Shown here in pieces: positions 4,911 to 7,788 of a DNA stretch of 7,788 nucleotides. Positions within the stretch are counted from its first letter, which is position 1. The number at the start of each line of letters is the position of its first letter. The notes below the pieces were generated by a model. That model did not search any database and was not told the origin of the DNA. It was given only the letters and a program-made list of their open reading frames with translations. The stretch covers positions 1-7,788 of the forward strand of contig JACRPD010000039.1 in the NCBI GenBank assembly GCA_016214105.1, read 5' to 3'. The position numbers and the translations under genes were made by a program. This DNA comes from Candidatus Magasanikiibacteriota bacterium. Its GTDB lineage: Bacteria; Patescibacteriota; Patescibacteriia; Magasanikbacterales; UBA922.

Positions 4911-5999
4911 ATGTCAAAACGATATTCATATAAACAATCTAATGAAACAAGACTGCTATATCTTCTCGCCGGGCTGGTTTTTTTGGTTGCCATTGGTTTG
5001 CTTGGGTGGTTTGGATATGGTTATTTGTTGAATCGGGATCAAGCGGATTTTGAAGACATAAAAGAGGGTGACAGCTTTTGGCAATCTGGAACTGACTGCC
5101 AATATCGCCGTGTGTTAGACGGCATTTGTGTTGCCGGCGAGAAAGAAGTGAATCCGAAATTAGTCGCGGTGATGGTGGAGAATCATGTTGACGCGCGGCC
5201 ATTGTCCGGCTTGGCCGAGGCTTCGGTTGTTTATGAAGCGCCAGTGGAAGCGAACTACACCCGTTTTCTGGCGATTTATCCGGCGAATGTTAAAGTGGAT
5301 AAAATCGGACCGGTCAGAAGCGCGCGGCCTTACTATTTAGATTGGTTGTCCGAATACGTCAACACGATGTATATGCATGTGGGCGGTTCGCCGGAAGCGA
5401 TTGGTTTAATAAAAGAGTACAAATTATTTGATTTGAATGAGTTTTATTTCGGCCGGTATTATTGGCGCGCGCCGGATCGTTCAGCTCCGCATTATATTTA
5501 TACTTCGTCGGAATTGTGGAGCCGGGCGTTGGATGATTATTCAGATGAGGATTTAGCGGCGGATTATGAGGGATGGGCGTTTTCCACTTCATCACCCTTC
5601 GGCGAGGACGAGTTGGTGGCGAGTATAAAAATAACATTTCTGACGCCGGATTATATTGTTGATTGGAAGTTTAACAGTTCAACACGGAAGTATGATCGGT
5701 ATCAGGGCGATGAATTACAGAGAGATACCAGCGGGAAAAAAATTAAGGCCGACACACTGATAATTCAACGGGTTAAAAGTTTGGTGATTGATGAAATTGG
5801 CCGAAAGAAAATTGACACTGTCGGCAGCGGCGAAGCGACTGTGTTTTATGATGGCCGGATAATTACCGGCACTTGGAAAAAAGAAAATAGAACTAACCGG
5901 ACGAAATTTTATGGTAAAAATGGCGAAGAAATTAAATTAAAGCCGGGGAAGATTTGGATCGAAATCGTTGGAACGGAGAGTGGTGTTGAAATTAGGTGA
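4911..5999 (+). CDS. DUF3048 (YerB-like) exported protein
   Basis: The DUF3048 family, typified by Bacillus YerB, consists of extracytoplasmic proteins of unknown biochemical function, found widely in Gram-positive bacteria and CPR. Here (362 aa) a short basic N-terminus leads into one transmembrane anchor (about 14-40), with no lipobox. A cysteine pair (C63, C73) may form a disulfide. The conserved N-terminal domain runs from about 84 to 230 with the signatures VAVMVENHVDARPLSGL (85-101), VVYEAPVEANYTRFLA (106-121), KIGPVRSARPYYLDW (131-145) and MHVGGSPEA (155-163). The C-terminal domain runs from about 238 to 353 and ends in GEATVFYDGRIITGTW (307-322) and a lysine-rich strand with KPGKIWIEIV (344-353). 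The frame extends upstream to a GTG at 4884, but that lies before the -10; the ATG at 4911 sits at the predicted transcript start, so I use it. The divergent neighbour is the SPFH gene. No terminator with a T-run follows, only AT-rich DNA and the hairpin at 6086-6114. Confidence 0.88.
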   Translation: MSKRYSYKQSNETRLLYLLAGLVFLVAIGLLGWFGYGYLLNRDQADFEDIKEGDSFWQSGTDCQYRRVLDGICVAGEKEVNPKLVAVMVENHVDARPLSGLAEASVVYEAPVEANYTRFLAIYPANVKVDKIGPVRSARPYYLDWLSEYVNTMYMHVGGSPEAIGLIKEYKLFDLNEFYFGRYYWRAPDRSAPHYIYTSSELWSRALDDYSDEDLAADYEGWAFSTSSPFGEDELVASIKITFLTPDYIVDWKFNSSTRKYDRYQGDELQRDTSGKKIKADTLIIQRVKSLVIDEIGRKKIDTVGSGEATVFYDGRIITGTWKKENRTNRTKFYGKNGEEIKLKPGKIWIEIVGTESGVEIR

Positions 6000-6085
6000 T
6001 GTTAGAAGATGTTAAAAAATATTGATAAAATATAAAAAAATTAAACAAAATTGTTAAATTATTAAATTGTTGTGAGAGAATGATG

Positions 6086-6114
6086 AACCCGCGGACCAGA
6101 ATTGGCCGCGGGTT
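6086..6114. terminator. Strong hairpin between convergent units, possible bidirectional terminator
   Basis: AACCCGCGG (6086-6094) pairs perfectly with CCGCGGGTT (6106-6114). After a bulged A6095 the stem continues CCA/TGG around a GAAT loop. It sits between the 3' ends of the plus-strand DUF3048 gene (5999) and the minus-strand small gene (6172), where a shared terminator is expected. T-runs are short on both sides (TTT on plus; TT then CATCATTCT on minus), so termination would be weak or factor-assisted. Confidence 0.55.
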
Positions 6115-6132
6115 TCGCAGGTTGGAGCGCCG

Positions 6133-6146
6133 GCGACAGATGTCGC
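6133..6146. repeat. Small inverted repeat GCGACA..TGTCGC
   Basis: GCGACAGATGTCGC is a perfect 6-bp inverted repeat around GA, or a 5-bp stem with an AGAT loop, flanked more widely by AGCG and CGCT. It lies just past the stop of the minus-strand small gene and could be a 3' stem of that transcript. No T-run follows. Confidence 0.35.
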
Positions 6147-6171
6147 TGACGCTACGCAGGTGGGATTGACG

Positions 6172-6345
6172 CTATTCGCGCCGGAGTTCGTTGGCCTGCC
6201 GCCAATCATTCTCGGCGTTCAGCGCCCTTTGCGTGAGGTCACGCCGAAGCGCGCTGTTGTCGGTCTTCGCCGCCTGTCGAAGGAACTCTGCGGCTTTTTC
6301 AGACTCGACAACGAAAGTTCGCCACCAAACAACTATTGTGAACAT
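6172..6345 (-). CDS. Small charged helical protein of unknown function (57 aa)
   Basis: This gene reads from ATG (6345-6343) to TAG (6174-6172). The protein has a short hydrophobic start (MFTIVVWWRTFVV) then about 44 residues rich in Glu, Arg, Gln and Ala with helical spacing (EKAAEFLRQAA, 16-26; DLTQRALNAENDW, 36-48; ending ELRRE). Support comes from three independent signals: a GGGAGG ribosome binding site 4 bases upstream, a near-perfect promoter with 17-bp spacing, and a hairpin downstream. Codon use differs from the large neighbours: all five leucines are CTN, and by hand count 37 of 57 codons end in G or C. It has no recognised family. The hydrophobic start is too short for a clear transmembrane helix. 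The unit resembles that at 55-192 in position, orientation and codon style, though the proteins do not look alike. Overlapping ORFs on both strands are less well supported. Confidence 0.65.
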   Translation of the reverse strand: MFTIVVWWRTFVVESEKAAEFLRQAAKTDNSALRRDLTQRALNAENDWRQANELRRE

Positions 6346-6349
6346 AGTT

Positions 6350-6413
6350 CCTCCCGGGATTTTGGGCGAAATTGCCCTCCCGTGTGTATAGCCGCTTCAA
6401 GCAACACACACGG
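6350..6413 (-). promoter_or_regulatory. Structured leader of the 57-aa gene
   Basis: Between the promoter and the ATG the minus-strand leader (about 79 bases from near 6424) can form two stems: CCGTGTGT/ACACACGG (arms 6413-6406 and 6387-6380, 8 bp) and GGGC/GCCC (6377-6374 and 6367-6364). Each stem region is followed or overlapped by a CGGGAGG purine box, at 6382-6376 and at 6356-6350; the second is the probable RBS. The structures are seen in the sequence; any regulatory role is inference and I recognise no riboswitch class. Confidence 0.4.
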
Positions 6414-6430
6414 AAGGATATTAATGTTGC

Positions 6431-6459
6431 AGTATACCACATTTTCATTGCCTTGTCAA
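6431..6459 (-). promoter_or_regulatory. Near-consensus promoter for the 57-aa gene
   Basis: On the minus strand a perfect TTGACA (6459-6454) is separated by exactly 17 bases from TATACT (6436-6431). This is the strongest promoter in the window and predicts a start near 6424. Its -35 hexamer abuts that of the divergent plus-strand promoter. Confidence 0.75.
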
Positions 6460-6477
6460 GGGGTGTTGGTGTATAAT
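6448..6477 (+). promoter_or_regulatory. Promoter for the 6486-7718 operon, probably leaderless
   Basis: TTGCCT (6448-6453), 18 bases, then a perfect TATAAT (6472-6477). The expected start at about 6483-6485 is 1-3 bases before the ATG at 6486, so the first gene would be translated from a leaderless or nearly leaderless mRNA. Confidence 0.6.
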
Positions 6478-6485
6478 ATACGCAT

Positions 6486-6731
6486 ATGAAATACTTCTTC
6501 GGCATCGGAGCGATTGTGGTGGGTATTTTTTTAGTAATAAAAACCGAATGGTTTGTGCAGAATTTCGGCACTAGCAATTGGGCGGAAGAGCATTTGGGTT
6601 CCAGCGGTGGCACGCGGCTGATGTATAAATTCATCGGCGTTGCTTTTATTGTTTTAGCCATGATGGGAATGACAGGAATGTTGGGCGAAGTTATTATTAG
6701 TGTGTTTGGCAGATTATTCGGATTAAAATAA
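6486..6731 (+). CDS. Small two-helix membrane protein (81 aa)
   Basis: Two hydrophobic helices, at about 3-19 (YFFGIGAIVVGIFLVIK) and about 48-68 (FIGVAFIVLAMMGMTGMLG), flank a polar loop containing NWAEEHLGSSGGTRLMYK (31-48). The GG-TR-LMYK-IG pattern before the second helix resembles small conserved hypothetical proteins I associate with Patescibacteria; no function is known to me. It is the first gene of a tight run (6-base gap to the methyltransferase) behind a clear -10, with the start codon near the predicted transcript start and no RBS. The length and two-helix layout leave no room for an enzymatic domain, so a membrane adaptor or structural role is more likely (inference). Confidence 0.8.
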   Translation: MKYFFGIGAIVVGIFLVIKTEWFVQNFGTSNWAEEHLGSSGGTRLMYKFIGVAFIVLAMMGMTGMLGEVIISVFGRLFGLK

Positions 6732-6737
6732 TTTTTT

Positions 6738-7289
6738 ATGTATCATTCGGGGAATCAAATGATAGATCCGGAAATTTTATTTGAAAAAGTACAATTGCGT
6801 CCCGGCATGCACGCGGCGGATTTGGGTTGCGGCAAGACCGGCCATGTGGTTTTTCCCGGCGCCGCGATTTTGGGCGAGATGGGCGTGATGTACGCGGTGG
6901 ATATTTTGAAAGAGGTTTTGATTGAAATAAAAAAACGCGCGGCAATAGAGAGTTTAATCAACATTCAACCGGTTTGGTCGGATCTGGAGCGGGTTGACGG
7001 CACAAAAATTCCGGCGCGCAGTTTAGACGTGGCGTTTATTATCAACATGTTGTTTCAAGCTAAAAACCATCTGGCAGTTTTAGATGGGGCGTTGAAGTTA
7101 TTAAAGAATAAAGCGCGGTTAATAGTGGTTGATTGGAAAAAAAACAGTTTGCCATTCGCTCCGCCGACTGACCGGTTAATTAATTTTGACGAAATTAAAA
7201 AATGGGCGCGGAGCAAGGGTTTAGCGGTGCAGGAGGAGTTTGACATGGGAGGGTATCATCATGGAGTTGTTTTATATAAACAAGAATGA
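6738..7289 (+). CDS. Class I SAM-dependent methyltransferase (183 aa)
   Basis: This is a short Rossmann-fold methyltransferase. HSGNQMIDPEILFEKV (3-18) forms the N-terminal helix region. Motif I is AADLGCGKTGHV (26-37), the SAM-binding glycine loop. MYAVDILKEVL (51-61) places the acidic Asp55 after strand 2 for the ribose hydroxyls, VWSDLE (79-84) is the strand 3 region, and SLDVAFIINMLFQ (95-107) the motif II/strand 4 region. KARLIVVDWKK (125-135) is strand 5, and GGYHHGVVLYK (171-181) the closing strands, similar to the HYG..F ending of UbiE-type enzymes. The substrate cannot be told from sequence; small-molecule or rRNA/protein methylation are all possible. Start at 6738 keeps the HSGN..IDP segment that I recall as conserved in CPR relatives; Met8 (6759) has a better upstream GGGGA and is the alternative. 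It sits 6 bases from both neighbours, so is co-transcribed. Confidence 0.85.
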   Translation: MYHSGNQMIDPEILFEKVQLRPGMHAADLGCGKTGHVVFPGAAILGEMGVMYAVDILKEVLIEIKKRAAIESLINIQPVWSDLERVDGTKIPARSLDVAFIINMLFQAKNHLAVLDGALKLLKNKARLIVVDWKKNSLPFAPPTDRLINFDEIKKWARSKGLAVQEEFDMGGYHHGVVLYKQE

Positions 7290-7295
7290 GCGCTT

Positions 7296-7718
7296 ATGGC
7301 CATGACAGAAGCGCAAGAAATCGGTCGCTGGGGCGAAGAACAGGCTTCGCTTTTTTTAGTTAGAAATAAGTATGAAATTGCGGCGCGGAATTATCTGGCG
7401 CGGGGCGGTGAGATTGATATCGTGGCGTGGGACCGGAGCGACAAAGACGAGCCGGCGCTGTGTTTTGTGGAAGTAAAAACCAGAAGCGACGGCGAAGACA
7501 GCGCGGAAATGGCGGTGAACAAGGAAAAGGCGCAGAAAATAAAATCCACAGCGGAGAATTATTGCTATCTCAATCGGATTGATGTTGATAATACCCGCAT
7601 CAGATTTGAACATGTGAGCGTGTATGTGAATAAAGAGAATAAAAAAGGAGTTAATAGACACTTTGGTGGGGCTAAAAAATTACTTTTGTGGCATAATGTA
7701 GATAAAAATTTAACCTAA
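7296..7718 (+). CDS. yraN: YraN/UPF0102-family nuclease-like protein
   Basis: UPF0102 (YraN) proteins have a Holliday-junction-resolvase/restriction-endonuclease-like fold and are predicted DNA nucleases; their cellular role is not settled. The 140-aa product shows the family order: EIGRWGEEQASLFL (8-21) with conserved Glu14, YEIAARNYLARGGEIDIVA (26-44) with Glu39 and Asp41, and CFVEVKTR (56-63) with Glu59 and Lys61, together forming the predicted metal-binding D-E-x-K site. A central helix (73-92) and beta strands near 101-111 follow. The C-terminus (about 112-140, basic, ending HNVDKNLT) is longer than in many relatives, which are usually about 115-125 aa. Start is ATG 7296, with ATG 7302 as an equal alternative; neither has an RBS. 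The gene is 6 bases after the methyltransferase stop. No terminator is seen after it. Confidence 0.9.
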   Translation: MAMTEAQEIGRWGEEQASLFLVRNKYEIAARNYLARGGEIDIVAWDRSDKDEPALCFVEVKTRSDGEDSAEMAVNKEKAQKIKSTAENYCYLNRIDVDNTRIRFEHVSVYVNKENKKGVNRHFGGAKKLLLWHNVDKNLT

Positions 7719-7725
7719 AATACAT

Positions 7726-7788
7726 ATGCCTTCAAAAAAAGTGCCCAAAATGCCTTGATTGCAAGGTAAAAAAGAATGGTAAAAGAAG
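7726..7788 (+). pseudogene. Start of a small cysteine-rich ORF, frameshifted at an A7 tract and cut by the window edge
   Basis: ATG at 7726 opens MPSKKVPKMP and stops at TGA 7756-7758. One base out of frame, the same DNA reads KKCPKCLDCKVKKNGKR to the window end with no stop, a CxxCxxC start typical of zinc-finger proteins, but that frame has no ATG of its own. Seven A (7734-7740) lie at the junction. With six A, the ATG would read straight into the cysteine-rich frame. This suggests a real frameshift mutation, polymerase slippage, or an assembly error. Another candidate start, ATG 7776 (MVKE), has AAGG about 9 bases upstream. The window ends too soon to decide. Confidence 0.4.

Noticed and set aside
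5998..6018. Tandem GATGTTA at the end of the DUF3048 gene
   Set aside because: Only two short copies in AT-rich DNA; not distinguishable from chance. The stretch 6019-6085 shows nothing further.
6160..6489. Plus-strand 109-codon ORF across the 6000-6485 intergenic region
   Set aside because: It overlaps the minus-strand 57-aa gene, both divergent promoters and the next gene's start, and has no RBS or promoter of its own.
6299..6661. Minus-strand 120-codon ORF
   Set aside because: It is antisense to the 2-TM protein and crosses the divergent promoter region; composition is that of a shadow frame.
7752..7765. CCTTGATTGCAAGG hairpin as a terminator after yraN
   Set aside because: A 5-bp stem with no T-run on the plus strand, lying inside the possible cysteine-rich ORF.

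Overview
The window looks like a chromosomal piece of a Candidate Phyla Radiation (Patescibacteria) genome, possibly the Parcubacteria/ABY1 side. This rests on recognisable protein types (a DUF3048 protein, an HSGN..IDP methyltransferase, a 2-TM small protein, a CXXC protein next to bL25), compact gene spacing, moderately AT-rich DNA, and larger genes mostly without Shine-Dalgarno sequences. It is an inference; no rRNA or other phylogenetic marker is present. No tRNA, CRISPR array, insertion sequence or prophage gene was seen.

Layout, left to right. Positions 1-23 hold a rho-independent terminator. Positions 24-426 hold a small minus-strand transcription unit (a perfect TTGACA promoter, a good RBS, and an 18-codon ORF that continues past an in-frame TAA) and a palindromic repeat. 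A membrane-anchored protein of unknown function (427-1329) follows. Next come a cluster of palindromic repeats (1341-1470) and a SEDS glycosyltransferase, rodA (1480-2583), whose only RBS lies in the last repeat. A CXXC zinc-ribbon protein (2632-2979) and ribosomal protein bL25, rplY (2981-3688), form a tight pair. An SPFH/band 7 membrane protein (3690-4787, minus) converges on rplY with a one-base gap. A DUF3048 (YerB-like) protein (4911-5999) diverges from it. Positions 6000-6485 hold a hairpin, a 57-aa minus-strand small gene with a consensus promoter, and a divergent, probably leaderless promoter. That promoter drives a three-gene run of a 2-TM protein, a SAM-dependent methyltransferase and a YraN-family nuclease-like protein (6486-7718). 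The right edge holds the start of a small cysteine-rich ORF that seems to be frameshifted at an A7 tract.

The larger genes are mostly housekeeping or envelope functions: peptidoglycan elongation (RodA), translation (bL25), membrane organisation (SPFH) and exported envelope proteins. I found no obvious defence or biosynthetic system. The least explained material is in the non-coding and small-ORF layer. Two intergenic islands share one architecture: hairpin, small minus-strand gene with consensus promoter and strong RBS, then a divergent membrane-protein gene. In addition, nested palindromic repeats can fold over the rodA RBS, several promoters place the start codon at or near the transcript start, and the right-edge ORF has a possible homopolymer frameshift.
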